64,000 bases of DNA from Artocarpus heterophyllus (lineage: Eukaryota; Streptophyta; Magnoliopsida; Rosales; Moraceae), in contig CM046327.1 in NCBI GenBank assembly GCA_025403435.1, forward strand, positions 10,408,218-10,472,217. Direction: 5' to 3'. Below, piece after piece: positions 24,161 through 37,640 of this stretch. The translations under genes and the position numbers were made by a program. The notes below the pieces were generated by a model. That model ran no database searches. It had not been told where the DNA came from and saw only the letters and a program-made list of their open reading frames with translations. How positions within the stretch are numbered: the first letter of the stretch is position 1; each line of letters opens with the position of its first letter.

Positions 24161-26171
24161 ATATAGGTCTCATTACCTAGGACCCACTTTTTATTAATAT
24201 ATATTATCGGTGCCATATAATATTATTCAAATATGAATCTTAGAGCATAAGACTAATTAGATGAGGCTTATTTTTTATTAGTTATAGTGTTTTATACACC
24301 ACAATAAAAATGTTGTTCGATAGCATTGAGTGATAACGGGTTTAAAAAAGTATCTCCACTTAATTATTTTTTAGGAAGCCACGTAAATTAGACTGGTGTT
24401 TTTTTTTTTCTCTAAATGGACTCTCTTGCAATGAAATTAAAAAATAAAAATAAAAAACACACAAGAAAGAGAGTTTGAACTCTCTCGTCAAAGCATCCCT
24501 AACTTTTCTCATTCAGACCCCAAAAATATCACACAAAATCTTTGTTGAAATCATCCCAAAATTTTCTAGAAATCTTCCACAAATTCTGCTCAATCACGAT
24601 TTCTCCTTGTCCACGAGTCTCGACACCACTAGTCTCGACACCACTAGTCTTCCATTTACCGGCTGGCTTCGTTGATTATCTTACCTTTCACTTTCTTCCA
24701 GAACTATAAGCTTATGTTTAGACTCTGTTTCAATCGACACATTGACAATAGTGCAAACACTTCCCTCTAGCAGAATTCCTAAAGTCTCCAATTAAAATTT
24801 TGTGCCCTTGGGAAAATTAGAAATTAGAACTCGTAGATGGGCAAAAATTTGCCTTATAATTAACTGGATTATGACAAATGTAAGAGATATCATAATCCCC
24901 ATCAAGAGACAATCTTAATTAGTATCGTGGGTGGCCAATCTCCCTTTGATATACATTTTTCCTTGTAATGTTCACGTTATTTATTTTTCGTGCCTTTTAT
25001 CCCTCGCCAATCTTAATTAAATATATTGCATTCTGATTAGATTATTTATGATATTTTTTGGACTTTACTCATGGTAAATTAGTACATTTTATTTGCTTTA
25101 TTTCAACAACGACGACGATAATAATAATCCATCTTCAACTGTAACGTTTGTAATAATATACTACTAGGGTATTCAAAAGAGTGGTTTGAACTCTAATATT
25201 TAGACTACAAACAATGTAAAACTCTCGCAGGTTGTATTGTCCAGTTCAAACTTTAGAGTTGTAATTCTTCTCCCAACACTCTGCACATCTTCAAAATATA
25301 TTTTTCCCATAATGCATAAAAAATGGAAAAAAAACCTTTGTTAGGAATATTTTTAATATAAATAATATATCACACAAAGAATAAGGACCGTCGAAAAATT
25401 TAAAAAGCAATTATTCAGTTAGCACCTCTCTGGGCAATCACACATAACTAAAAAAGAAAAACTTTACCTTAAAATACTTTAGCTTTATACATAATAGAGA
25501 TTAGAGCTACTAAATGCCTCTATAATATACAACATGGTAATTATGTGTCAATTTATATTAAAAATCCGGTGGAAAGATTTTTTTGTTAATATTTCATAAA
25601 TGCAGAGGAATAAATCTTGCATTTTCATATTTGGGAGGCACATTAATAGAGAGGGCTATAATGAAGTGAAAATTTTTGTAATTAATCTTAATAATAAGGG
25701 GTTTTTTCCCTCTTTTTCTCTCTTGCATTTTGATGTTATTAAAAAATCATACATTATATTTTGGACTTTATCAAATCTATGCCTTAATATTTTAAATTCA
25801 TGATAAAATCCTTATGTATTTTAGGTCAAAGATTGATTTTAATTATAAAACTGATTTAAATGCAATTCTCAATTTTTTTTTATGTTTGCTTTTGTCTTAT
25901 TCTTATTCTTTTTTTTATTTTAGATTATTTAGGTTTTTTTAAAGGTCAAAATTGAACATTGACGGAGGAAAATGTATGAATTCGGACAAACTTAAAATCA
26001 AAAAGTATAAACATGAGAAAATCCACAATATAAGATATAAATATTTGATATGTAGGATATCAAAATTAAAAAAGATAATCATAAGAATCTATAAAACATA
26101 TAGGAAAAAAATTCTAAAAATATTCCCTAAATTTATTCAAAACAGTATAAATATATATTGGGGTTCCAAAT

Positions 26172-26672
26172 AATAAAAAATATCCCCTTTTTTTTTAAGG
26201 AGTTAAAAAAATCCATTTGACCTGTGAAGCAGTTAAAAAATTATCGATAATATCTTCACTTATAAGCATTTAAGTATTTTAAAAGAATTTATATGTTATT
26301 TAACCATTAAATATTTTTAAAAATTAGAAGTATATTTAAAACAAAAATTTTGAGACACTATTCAAAAAATAAAATTAAATTAAAATTAAAAACTAAAAAT
26401 AATTGTTAAAAGTTAAATGTAGAAAATTGGACGTCAGAGCACATCCACCATAAATTATTTTTGTTTAGTTATTAACTAGTTAATGTTTAAATAATACTCA
26501 AATGTTGATCATTTAAGGTATTTTTGGTTTTTTAATAATTTGATGAGTCAAAAGGTTAATTTTTAAATAATAATAAATGTTGATATTGAAGGTATTTTTG
26601 GTTTTTGTGACATATTGGGGGGTCAAAATGATTTTTTAACTTTTAAAAAAAATTGAAGGGATACTTCAATTA
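26172..26672. mobile_element. Foldback/MULE-like element in unit B
   Basis: Counterpart of the element at 19661-20159, with the same arms and internal tandem pair. Confidence 0.5.
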
Positions 26673-27245
26673 ATTAATTATAAGCTGAAATATATTTGTG
26701 GTATCTAAGGATTTTGGAAGCATTTATACTTTTCCATTATATTCACAGGGTACGTGTGTTTTCCTTGTAATTAAACCCGGGGTTGTAATGATGTTTTTAC
26801 AAAAGTAGGTGTCTAGTTTGGTAAATAAACACCACAGATTAAAAAAAAAAGAGGGCAAAGACGAGTGGCGTGTGAGGGGATGGGACCGGACTCTGCCGCT
26901 TACAGCAACATAAAGCGAAAGAAAACGCTGTTGCCCGCAATTATAATCGTCAAAAATGGTGGTGGCCCACCCTTTGCACTTTCTTACCCATTCGCAGCTC
27001 CGTCACGCGCTCCCTAACTTTTTTGGCCTTTTGTTTGTTGTTTCTTTTTTTTTTTAATAGAATTTTGCTTTTTGTTTTTTGTAATTGAACTCTTCTCTTT
27101 TTCTTGCTTTCTTTTTGTATGTGTGTTTATATATGTTATAATCTCTATTACCTTTTGCATGCAAAACTCCGAAAGAATAAATAATGGTAAGAGTCTTCTG
27201 TTTGGAGGGAAAAAAAAAGAAGGAAAAAACCTACCGACATATTAA

Positions 27246-27401
27246 TCGGTTGTTTGGTTGAACCACAAACTCAATTATGAACAATATAAAACTCTCATAT
27301 ATTATAGTAACAATAAAAAAATTACTACAGTGTAAAGCTCTCACATGTTATAGTAAAAGTGGTTCTAACTAACGGTTCCCACTACCCTTTTAAACACCCT
27401 C
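27246..27401. mobile_element. Tourist-like MITE in unit B, 156 bp
   Basis: The left end TCGGTTGTTTGG and the right end, minus strand, GAGGGTGTTTAA are flanked by TAA at 27243-27245 and 27402-27404. This is the expected PIF/Harbinger TSD. Confidence 0.6.
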
Positions 27402-27566
27402 TAAATTGGTCATTGCGATTAAAAACGATGCATTTTTATGACTTTCAAATGATAAATGGGAAAAAAATGTTGGAAAGTTGGAAACATGCACTAGGAGTGA
27501 GATGGGTGACGAGACAACTTTTTTTTCTTAAGGAATTATTCATTGTGTTTATGTGGTATACCTGTT

Positions 27567-28358
27567 TAATAAATGTTTAATATTTGAATTGTTTTATCTA
27601 TGTTTTTTTGTTTAATCATCGCTCTCCTAATCACAATTATCATAAATACTCCACCTAAATCTTTTAAATTAACTGCTTTAAACATTAATATTTTTCTTAA
27701 TTTTTTTTTCTACACTTAAAGTAGTTTACGAAACCCTTTTAATAAAAAAAAATATTAATTTACGAAACTTAGCAAAAAAAGAAAAGAAAAGAAAAAGGCT
27801 AATAAATGTTTTAATTTATTTCTAACACAACACACATATATATACCGTACGTAACAGGTGCTTGACATATCAATGAAAAGAAATAAAAAGATCATATATT
27901 CTTTACGATTTTTCACTGTACAATACATTAACAAATATTAATAACAATATACAATCCAATATGTAGTGTATCCTTTCTATGCAATTTCCAATAAACCAAA
28001 AAAGTGTATATAATCCAAAACCAATATATATCCGTCTATATATAAACCAAACTATATCTAAGTATTAGACTTTGCACATCTTTCTATTTAATTTCCAGTA
28101 ACATTCGATTTTGTTTTTTTAAATATCTCAAGTGCCCTATATGTATGATGGATATGTATATATAATATGTTGAAATAAATTAAAACAGGTCATTAACTTT
28201 TTGATTTGTGTAGAAAACAAATAATGAGAATATTGATGATGCGTCAAGTAATTAATGTAGAAGATTTAGATAGAGTATTGATGATAGTTGTGATTAGAGG
28301 AGAGAAAGATGCTTAAATAAAGTAACATTAAAACAGTTTGAATGTCAAACATTTATTA
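27567..28358. mobile_element. Long-armed foldback element in unit B
   Basis: Counterpart of 21068-21852 with the same inverted arms and loop. Confidence 0.65.
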
Positions 28359-28893
28359 GACGGGTGTATCACATAAGCATAAGAACATAGTACATCCGGT
28401 CTACTAAATAATTCTTTTTTAATGGGGGCATTATATGAAAAATTAAAAATAGAATTTTATTTAATGAAAATATAATAATATATTTCAATAATTAAGTGGG
28501 ACATCATAATAATTTTATTATAAAATAGGGTCACAATAACATATTTAAATTATTTTTTAAGGACAAAACCATACTTCAAGCATTTCATGAGGACACAACA
28601 ACATTTTTTTTTCATATTATGTGGGGTATTGTTGTAATTTGCTTTCAAAATAAAGGTGTAACTAATATTTTAAACCACAAAATTAGAATGAAAATTTAAA
28701 TTTTGAAAATTGAATAGGTGCACTTATAACAAAGTAGCTCCGCCAGCAAGTGAGATATTTTTATCATGATATTGTGTTTATTCATTTTCTATTTATAGAT
28801 TGATTACGCAATAAGATAACACCGCTCTTTTGGGTACGTGTTCAATTCATGAACAAGATAGGGCAGAATTCTTTTATAAAAGTTGGGTTTCTC

Positions 28894-30053
28894 TCAAGGA
28901 CTCACTACGTGGGACACGCTTTTTATAAGATAGTTGTGTTGTTTCCCCTCCTGGTATTTCTTCCTCACTTTTTTGAGGATGATTTTAATGTTAAGAGATT
29001 TTATTTCCATAACTAATTTGCATTTTCATTTTTATGTTGTTTAGGATGAAAAGATAAATTAATATTCTACAATGAAAAGTCATCTTGTCATATTGAAATA
29101 TAACTGCTAAGATATAATCAAAGGCTAAAAGTTCGTGATTTTGCTTTCATTATTTTTTCCGATTACTTCAATAATATGATTCGTATTAATTTCACATATC
29201 AAATAGCTTTAAGGTCATTTAGCCAAAACAATGATATATATAGATATATGTATACATATTTACGATTTTATTTCCATCTATCCGGATGAAGGTTTCATCC
29301 AAAGTTTAAAATATGATCATGTAAGATAATGTAGTTTGATTATAATTAATTAGCCTAGGTGGCATTGTTAGGGGTGTAGGTTAAGATAAATAATCACCTT
29401 GCAACTTACTACAGCCGGTTTTTAGCTTGGTTGACCTAAGCAAGTAGCAATTATATATGCATGTTGTGGGCATCTCTGAAAAAAAATATACGGATTGAAT
29501 TGATGGAACGATCATGTAACTTGGGGATGGTCAAACATAACTTACACTGATGTCAAATGTAACATACCATACAAAAGTGGTCTGGAAATCAATTTTTTAT
29601 TCTGATTATGTGTGGGTATTATCGTCAATTAGTATTTAGGGATATATGGGTGAGAATGACAGCATAACCTAATGATATTGAAACATAACTTGCATTGGTA
29701 TCATGTGTTACATTAGTGGCAAAAAAATCAAATTTTTTGTGCTATTTCTATGCAGAGTGATATTTTTCTAATATTAGAGATTAGTAATGGTATAATTTTG
29801 CACATTGCACACTAATTGAAAAGGTGAATCAATTTTTTTTGTTACAAAAGTGGAGGAATTTCATTTATCTAAGCTTAGCTTAGCTGCAAGTTTTGTTTTG
29901 TTTTTTTTAGTGGATGACATGCTACAAGTTGAGGGAGCTAGTAAGACGGACAGTAAATCTGATCAAGATCATCCTCGTTGAGTTTATCTCCTTGAACCAC
30001 ATCGCCTTTAACCAAATCATGCTAGCATAGAGATCCACCAACCATCTTCCCAT
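28894..30053. other. AT-rich noncoding stretch
   Basis: No gene recognised. Two diverged direct repeats of about 150 bp (about 29510 and 29680) share AAACATAACTT-CA, ATGT-ACAT and AAATCAA-TTTTT. The last 100 bases are less AT-rich and would join with 44719 onward in the pre-insertion locus of copia-1. Confidence 0.45.
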
Positions 30054-32761
30054 CCAACTGTTAGAAAAATAATTCGTAGCGGAATTTTAAAATTTTTATA
30101 TTAGAGTATTTTTTAAAACACAAATTTGACATGCTATATGCATAAATTAACTAGATCTTACTAACCTTTTGTGTGCCGAAAAGCTCCTGCAATCAATGAA
30201 GAGAAGTAATGTTCCAAAAGGACCTCAACCAATTGGCCTTCTTTGCTATTCTCTAGCCACGATAGGAGTGAGTGTAAGCTCATGTTGTTCAGATTTTCTA
30301 CTAGGTGATTCTCCTTCCAACCAATTAAGAGAACCTAATGTTATAGTTCGTGATTTGTGAACAATAGCTTTCAGGGAGTTTCTAAAGTCTCATCGGCAGA
30401 GTCTCACTCTTAATATCTCAACTAATCTCAATAATAAAGAGACTCACTCCCCTTTTTATAGAGGTTGGGCCCAGGAGTCAGTCTTTATTAGATAAGGCCT
30501 TGAAAATTCAAATCAGAATCAAATCAAGATCAACATCTGATAAAATTCGTATGAAAGCGCGTGATCCTTTTATTACGAGTCGGCAAGCCGAACTGGCAGA
30601 TTGGCCTGCTGAACCTCCTCAATCGGCTTGCTGAACTTAAAGATCGGCCTGCCGAACCTCCGATAAAAGATCCCTGCAAATCTTTATTTTCCATTCGAGA
30701 TTCTTGGGATAGAGCTTTAGTTTTAATTCAAATAACCCAATAGAGAAGTAATCTGACTAAAACAATCATAGTTGGATAATTTCTAGGAAAATAAATATTC
30801 TTGATAATTCAATAAGTTTATCTTAAATTAATTTATTCAAAATTAATCCAACCAATAAACAAACATGAATATCTGATCCCGATATTTCAACAAGTTATCT
30901 TGAATTAATTTTATTACAAAATTAATTCAACCAATAAACAAACATGAATTATCTGATTTTACCAAATTTCAGCCACTTTGGTAAATCTGACATAAGTCAT
31001 CAATTATTGGAAAGCACACCGTATCGTTACAGGATTTTTGTGAGCTAGAAAAGGGGACCAAATGGACCTATATAGTTCAAGCTATCGATAATTATGAAAC
31101 TTAATATTCCAGATATACATTTCATAATTATCAACTCTAATGCTACTCCACTAAAAGCTTAGAGCTGCACTCTCGAACTATATAGAATTACTAAGCCAAT
31201 ATAGCTAAGTCTTTATGACATATCATAATGTATAGTATCCCCATAAGATTATCCATAATCAACTTAAGGACAAGTTCTGTCTTACCTTCCTAATTATTTT
31301 TATCTTACATTCCATTATCTCACCATCGAAAAACTTTCCATCCATAAGACAGTATACCATTCGGTTACACCTATATATCTAAATGGTTAAGCGCTCTAGT
31401 TTTTCAATTACAAGATAACGCATATAAGAGGATATCAACACTCCTAAAGAGGAGCTATGAATTCTATATCTATGAATAATAGGTCACACTATCAAGAGTC
31501 ATGCCTCCAACGTACCGATATCTGTACCACTATAAAATGTGGATGTCATCCTTTGGTATATCAAAAGACATAAGTCAAGACAACGAGCCCATTATTTGTA
31601 ACACCCGAGATTTTTAGTGCATTAAAAATGCATTAAATTAAAGATTATGTTAAGACAAAGTACAATTAAAGGAAAATACTGTATAATAAGATGGAAAATT
31701 ATACAGTGTTGGAGCAACGCAGTATAAGAATTGAATTGTGTGGGACCACAATTCCTTTTTATACTTTTATAAAAGAAAAGAAAAGAAAAAAAAAAGAAGA
31801 AAAAAATCAGAAATTCAAAGCAAATTCGAGACTTTCTCTCTCCTCTTTCTCTCTCTAGAATTTCTCTCTCTCTCCTCAAATCTTGTTTGAGATTCCGGCG
31901 TTATTTTTCGACACCTCCCATACCAGTGGGAAGCTCTCGTTGAGCTGAGTCCAACGAGGTGTCGTGCCACCCAAATAGCCGCCGGAGGAGGGCCCACGCG
32001 CCGCCCAAAGTGGCGGCAAAACCCATTTTTTTCCCGACGTCGTTTCTCCGTCGTCCGACCACCAATCGACGTGATTTTGGTGTCTATGGACTCAGTGTGA
32101 GGAGAGGAACAAGATGGTACCAATTTTCCAGCTCAATTTTGGCTGGAAAGGCTTCGCCGGAGCTGCCCCGTCGCCGCCGTGGAGCCGCCGTCGCAGCCGT
32201 CGTGCCTGGTGGCGGTGTGGCACACCGCCGGTGCCAAAATGATCAGAGGGCGACGGCGAGCAAGACCCCTCGGTCAATTGCTCCGTTCCGCCGCCCCTCG
32301 CCGGAGAACGAAGGCACCCGCCGTGAGCCGCCGTGGGTGTGTTTGGGTTGGCCATTTTAGGCCGTTTTGTGCCAAATTGAAGGCACAAACACCTTCAGAG
32401 GACCGAGAGGAAGAAATTCGGTACCTCAATTGCACGAAATGATGGCCGGAGGATGGAGAACGGCATCTCCGTCGTGCACCGCCGTGGAGCTCGGTGGAGC
32501 CGCCGTTCCACGCGGTGTTGAGCTGCCCCACCGTAGGGGAAATACTCAGAGGAGGTCGGGGAACAATTCCCCCACCTCAATTTCACGGTATCTTCGCCGG
32601 AGATAGGAAATCGGAGCCGTCGGTTTCCGCCGTGAAATCCATCCTCGATTGGAGCAGATGGAGGGCAAATTGGATGAAATTGACCCCACCAATGGACTCA
32701 GGAGGGTCGAATTAGGGGGGGTAGGCTCGAGCTCAGCCCTCAACGGAGCCAACCGCCGCCG

Positions 32762-32807
32762 GTCAACGATCGGTCAACGACAGTCAACGCCGGTCAACGG
32801 CCGGTCA
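32762..32807 (+). promoter_or_regulatory. Phased array of five W-box cores in the 4.1-kb solo LTR
   Basis: GTCAA (complement of the WRKY W-box core TTGAC) occurs at 32762, 32773, 32783, 32793 and 32803, at intervals of 11, 10, 10 and 10 bp. The same number and spacing occur in the related LTR at 41125-41170. W-boxes bind WRKY factors, which often mediate stress and defence responses; activity here is inference. Confidence 0.5.
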
Positions 32808-33769
32808 AAGGGCAAAATGGGATTTTGTGATCCGGACCTCCGATCGAAGATCCGAGACCGCCTCCCGACTCGTTTCGACGCTCTGAACGCAATGGTGACC
32901 TCCGTTCGAGCTAATTCCACTCCGATGAAAATCATCCGGTACCGACTGCACGCGGATCGAGGCGATTCAAACAGCAGTATCGGAGTCCAGAATGATGTTT
33001 TCAAGAATGTATGATCTCCAGGAAGCATTCCTAGCCATTCATGGTAGCTCGAGGAGCACTGCAGAGGATGCTTCACATACTGTAGATGCAGCGAGATACA
33101 ACTGGATCTGCTTAGCTTGGAGTTCAAGTAAGTAGGAATCTCGACTGCAGTATGAACTGTTTTAGATGCTTTCATAGAAATTTATGAAACGCATGATCAG
33201 TGATTGTTACACTGTTTTATGTAAGAATAGGTTTTATAACGTTATAAGGTGACGAAAAACCCGTTAAGGGTAAAATCGTCATTTTTAAGGAAACGGCTAG
33301 AACGGAGTCGAACACTCCGATTTAGCATAATGTTATTAGATGAAAAATGTTCCGTGATACGTTAAGTAACGTAACGGTCATGTGAGATCAAGATTTAACG
33401 AGGAATGTTTTAAGTAAACGAGTGGTAACCGATGGGTTACAAAGTTAAAAGGAAATGTAACCCCGGTGGGTTACAAGGTTAATTGAAGGAAATGTAAACT
33501 GATGGTTTATAAGGTTGAGTAAACAGAACGGTAGACCGAAAGTATACTAGTCAAGTTATGAAAAAGGAATGAATGATTAATGTTTACGTTTTATTATCAA
33601 TCGAGTGGATTGATAATAAAGAAAGTTAATTAATGAGTCGGCTGTCGTTTGATCAGGACGCAGAGGCCGACTAATGGAAGGAACGAGAAAGGAACGGAAT
33701 AGAGAACGCTAGAGCATAGTTTGGGTAAGTTTCAAACCTCACCTACAGCATGAAGTAAATGATTTTTAA

Positions 33770-34290
33770 ATGTCTATTTTTATGATTTGCAAATGTGTTT
33801 GCAATTGTTAAGCAAGTTTCTTTTAAAGTATATTTACATTTATTATGCAAAAAGTTTTAAAGTTCAAGAAAAAAAGATTTGCAATGAATTTGCAATCGTT
33901 ATGTTAAAGGTTTATTTGCATATTGATATGCATAACGTTATTTAAAAGTTTAAGTTATGATTTTCAAAGTATTGAAAGTATGTTTTGCATTATGACAATG
34001 CAAAATGTTTTATAGTTTAAGTTATAAGCTTTATGATGCATTTGTATGCAATGAGTTGCAACTGTGGTGCAATAAATTATAGAATACAAGTTATGACTTA
34101 CAAAATGTATTTGCATTATATGTTGCATTTGTTATGCAATGAGTGTTAAATTGCAAGTTATGATTTGCAAAATGTGTTTACATTTTGTGTTGCATTTGTT
34201 ATGCAATGAGATGCATTTATTATGCAATTGGTTTTAAAGTACAAGCTATGAATTGCAAGTGTATTGCATATGATGTGATTGCATTTGAAA
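33770..34290. repeat. Degenerate TGCAT/ATGCA repeat zone in the solo LTR
   Basis: Variants of TTGCATTTGTTATGCAATGAG recur many times at irregular intervals of about 30-60 bp. No coding frame is supported. Confidence 0.6.
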
Positions 34291-34679
34291 TGCTCACTAA
34301 AGTTAATAAGAAGGTAACGTTAAGATAAAAAGAAAGTGTCGTACCAGCCTCTTTGTTATGAGGTAATGAAAGTAAAATTAAAGTGTGACCTCCTAAAGGT
34401 GAGGTACAAGACCTCAATGTTTGATGGTCTCAAGTCTTCCGCAAGGGAAACATCATTTATATGATCTCATGATTAATGAGTTGGTACGAACACTAAAGTA
34501 AAGTAAGGAAAATGCAGGTTACAAGATAAAGAAAGTTAAGGAACAAGAATAAAGGTTGAGAAAGAAAAGAATATTTAAGTTTATAGAATGCTCATAAAAT
34601 GCTCATAATTGAAGTTAATAATTGAGCATAAATGGAGTCATGCATTCTGAGGTTACTTGAATGCTTTTTTATGAAATGT

Positions 34680-35130
34680 TTATATGTTATGTTTATGGAA
34701 AACATTCTGAAAAATGTTTACGATAAATGTTTATGAATAACGTTTTCATGTTTTCAAGAAACGGTTTATGAACGACGTTTTAAGATAAACGTTCAAGAAA
34801 TGTTTTAAGAAAAAGGTTTTACATTAAATGTTTATGAAAAACATTTCATGTTTGCAAGAAAAGGTTTACGAATGACGTTTTAAGAAAAACGTTGAGGAAA
34901 TGTTTTACGAAAAACGTTTATGCAAAACGTTTCAGAAATCTTTTATGAAAAACGTTTTCAGAAATGTTCTATGAAAGACGTTTATGAAGAACGTTTTTAG
35001 AAATGTTTAAGGAAAATGTTTATGAAAAATATTTTCATAAATGTTTATGGAAAACGTTCATGAAGAACGTTTCAAGAGAAAGGTTTTCATGAGAAAAGTT
35101 TTTAAAGCATGTTTAAATGCTTTGTGAGAA
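34680..35130. repeat. Degenerate AACGTTT tandem repeats in the solo LTR
   Basis: A unit close to TTTATGAAAAACGTTT recurs roughly every 20-35 bp over 450 bp, often with AACGTT palindromes. It may account for much of the length difference from the shorter family member at 39674-42048. Confidence 0.65.
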
Positions 35131-36155
35131 TATGTTTGAACTTGCTGAGCGAAAGCTCATTAAAAGTTTTTCATGCTGTAGGTAATTTATGGGTGACCAA
35201 TGGGACCCGTTAGAAGAGCTGGGTGCTGCGGAGGATAGATGCGAAGATTTGGGTATGGATACCATCACTGTTTGCTTCCGCTATGTAAAGAAAATGTTTT
35301 CCATTGTTTAATGTTGTGTTTTCGAAGTTTAAAGAAAATCAGAGTTTTAAGAATTGCATTCAAAGTTTTAAAATACAGTTTATGGACTGTTTTATGTAAT
35401 TATAAAGTAAAGTTTTAAACTATGATTTAATAAATGTTTCTTATTAAGTTTTAAGAAACGTTTTGAAATGATTTTAAGGGCAAGTGTTGAGCGATATCTC
35501 AACTTGAATGCGACAGAGGTCGCATCAATATTAAAGAACGTTTAAGGAAAGAAAAAAAAATTTTTATTACAGTATTTTCTTACTAAGTAAGTAAGATTAC
35601 TGTTTATGAAACGATATTTATGTAAGTAAAGTGACTGCCCGAAAAGGCGGGTCGTCTCATTATTCATCTCAAGATTAAGATACAATACAAATGATTGTCT
35701 AAAGTGAATCAATTTGCCGAGACAAAATTATTAATCCAAATCAATTTACTTTATGTTTCAATCCAACACATTGTCACCTATGACAATGTGCTAATGTTTC
35801 TATTCGTTGAGTCCACCTCTGATGGTCAAGACAAACCATCTTCTGTTAGGGATATAGACAACATAACAATCTTTGCATGAATAAAGCACCCAACTTTATT
35901 CCCTCGATTACAGATCTTATGATTTAGACTATCACCTTAAGAATTGTGTCTTCTGCTTAATCTGTCCATCATATGCCCAATTCTTAAAGGTTTAGAATGA
36001 TAGTCTCAGACTTTTGTTTGCTTAACATACATTCAACAAAAATGAACGTAAAAAGGACAAAATTTGGTATATAAATAATAAATAAATTCTTTATTGATAA
36101 AAATGTCTCTAAAAACAAATTACATTTTTACTCCTTAGGGCATACACGTCTAACA

Positions 36156-36168
36156 ATCTCCCACTTGC
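36156..36168 (-). other. Polypurine tract of copia-1
   Basis: On the minus strand GCAAGTGGGAGAT lies directly before the 3' LTR start TGTTAGAC. This is a standard copia polypurine tract position. Confidence 0.85.
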
Positions 36169-36169
36169 A

Positions 36170-36560
36170 TTAAGTGAGTAAATATGACAAATCTCGCATC
36201 CCCATAGCTTCCACATGCCTCTTGAAGACTCTCCCAGTAAGTGTCTTCGTAAATGGATCAGCTAAATTGTCCTCTGACTTGATTTTGTACACCGTGACAT
36301 GCCCGCTCTTAGCGAAGTCCTTTATCACGTGATACTTCCTATCAATATGCTTACTCTTTTTGTGAAATCTTGGTTTTTTAGTATTAGCTACCGCCGTACT
36401 GTTATCACAGTATAGCGATACCACCTTATCCATACCAATAACTACCTCAAGATCCCTAAGGAACTTGCAGAGCCACACTGCTTCTTTCAAAGCATCACTA
36501 GCTACCACATACTCGGCCTCTATCGTTGAATCCGAAGTGCAATCTTGCTTATAGTAAACA
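36170..36560 (-). pseudogene. Copia-1 RNase H
   Basis: The frame at 36170-36508 carries LYCDNSTAVA, KHIDRKYHVI and ADPFTKTL, the C-terminal RNase H pattern of copia Pol. The upstream part continues in other frames. It is the last coding part before the polypurine tract. Confidence 0.85.
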
Positions 36561-36959
36561 CAAAATCCGAAGTCGATCTCCTAGAATTCAAACAGGGTTG
36601 GAAATCTGAAACAGTATATCCTAGAGGAGTTGAGTCTTCACCCAAATATACAAGCATATACCCTCAAGTCCTTCTCAAGTACTTGAAAATATGCTTTACC
36701 GCAACCCAGTGGTTCGGTCCCGGATTCGCCTGAAATCGACTTACAATACCGACCACATAACAAATATCCATTCGTGTACAAAGCATGACATACATGAGAC
36801 TACCTACTGCCAAAGCATAAGGCACATTCTTCATGTATTCTCTTTCTTCCTCAGACTTTGGGGAGTTTTTCTTAGAAAGAGTAATTCTAAACTTAGATGT
36901 TGCCCACCTTTCTTGGAATCCTACATTGCAAACCTCTTGAGAATCTTATTTATGTAGCC

Positions 36960-37640
36960 GACTTGAGATAAAGCTATCATTTTATTCTTTCTATTCCAAA
37001 AAATCTGGATACCGAGGATAAAATTAGCCTCACCCAAGTCCTTCATGTCAAACTACTTAGTCAACCATAATTTGACCGATGACAATGCCCCAACGTCATT
37101 ACCAATTAGCAGAATGTCATCTTCATAGAGTAGTAGAAAAACCACACTCCCATCCTTAATGTATTTGTATACACATGGCTCATCCACATTTTGTGAGAAC
37201 CCATAAGTCTTGATCACTTTATCAAATCTTATGTTCCAAGAACGGGAAGCTTGCTTAAGTCTATATATTGACTTTAGCAACTTATATACCTTACCCTCCT
37301 GACCCTTGACCTTGAACCCGTCTAATTGTTCCATATAAATGGACTCATCAAGATAGCCATTTAGAAAAGCTATCTTGACATCCATCTATCAAATCTCGTA
37401 ATCGAGAGCAGCAGCTATGGACAAGAGAATCCAGATGGACTTAAGCATGGCTACAAGCGAAAAGGTTTCCTTGCAATCAATTCATTCTTTTTGCGTGTAT
37501 CCCTTAGCTACCAGTCTGGCCTTAAAGGTTTTAACTTTTCCATCTACTGCACTTTTCCTCTTGTAGATCCATTTACACCCTATGGGCTTTACCCCTTTGG
37601 GAAGATTTACAAGCTCCTAGACTCAATTAGTCTCCATAGA
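36960..37640 (-). pseudogene. Copia-1 reverse transcriptase
   Basis: The frame at 37053-37385 starts MDVKIAFLNGYL and contains YRLKQASRSWNIRF and the catalytic box YEDD, where copia enzymes normally have YVDD. Upstream KARLVAKGYTQKE is visible near 37480-37520. A block continuing into DLGEANFILGIQI follows near 37000-37030. Two adjacent stop codons precede MDVK, where copia proteins usually have Trp-Gln. Confidence 0.88.

Larger units (their letters stand above)
22380..28884 (+). repeat. 6.5-kb tandem duplication, unit B
   Basis: Second copy of unit A. Its first bases GGGCTTCTCAAACC equal those of unit A, and the DNA just beyond it begins GGGTTTCTC, so the breakpoints share about 9 bp. Unit B is about 144 bp longer, mainly through TA-repeat growth and a local duplication at 23941-24160, plus a 17-bp duplication near 24616-24650 (CTCGACACCACTAGT twice). 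It keeps 24 bp near its start (CGCTTGCTCAAACTGC) that unit A lacks. Confidence 0.9.
31597..35659 (+). mobile_element. Solo LTR, 4063 bp, nested in the copia-1 3' LTR
   Basis: Begins TGTAACACCCGAG and ends GGCGGGTCGTCTCA; 5-bp TSD TTATT at 31592-31596 and 35660-35664. The other copia-1 LTR (near 44219-44242) runs across the equivalent site without an insert and keeps the spacing. It has a GC-rich block at about 31900-32990 and a repetitive AT-rich 3' half. Long frames in the GC-rich block overlap on both strands and none carries a known domain. Confidence 0.92.
30059..36155 (-). repeat. Copia-1 3' LTR (about 2.0 kb plus a nested solo LTR)
   Basis: Matches the right LTR from AACCTTTTGTGTGCCG (30163) to the terminal TCTAACA (36155), excluding 31597-35664. 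Without the insert it is about 2029 bp. The polypurine tract lies immediately next to it. Confidence 0.9.

Noticed and set aside
16019..28884. Reading the two 6.4-kb copies as LTRs of a giant retrotransposon
   Set aside because: The copies are directly adjacent with no internal region, primer-binding site or polypurine tract, and no TG...CA ends.
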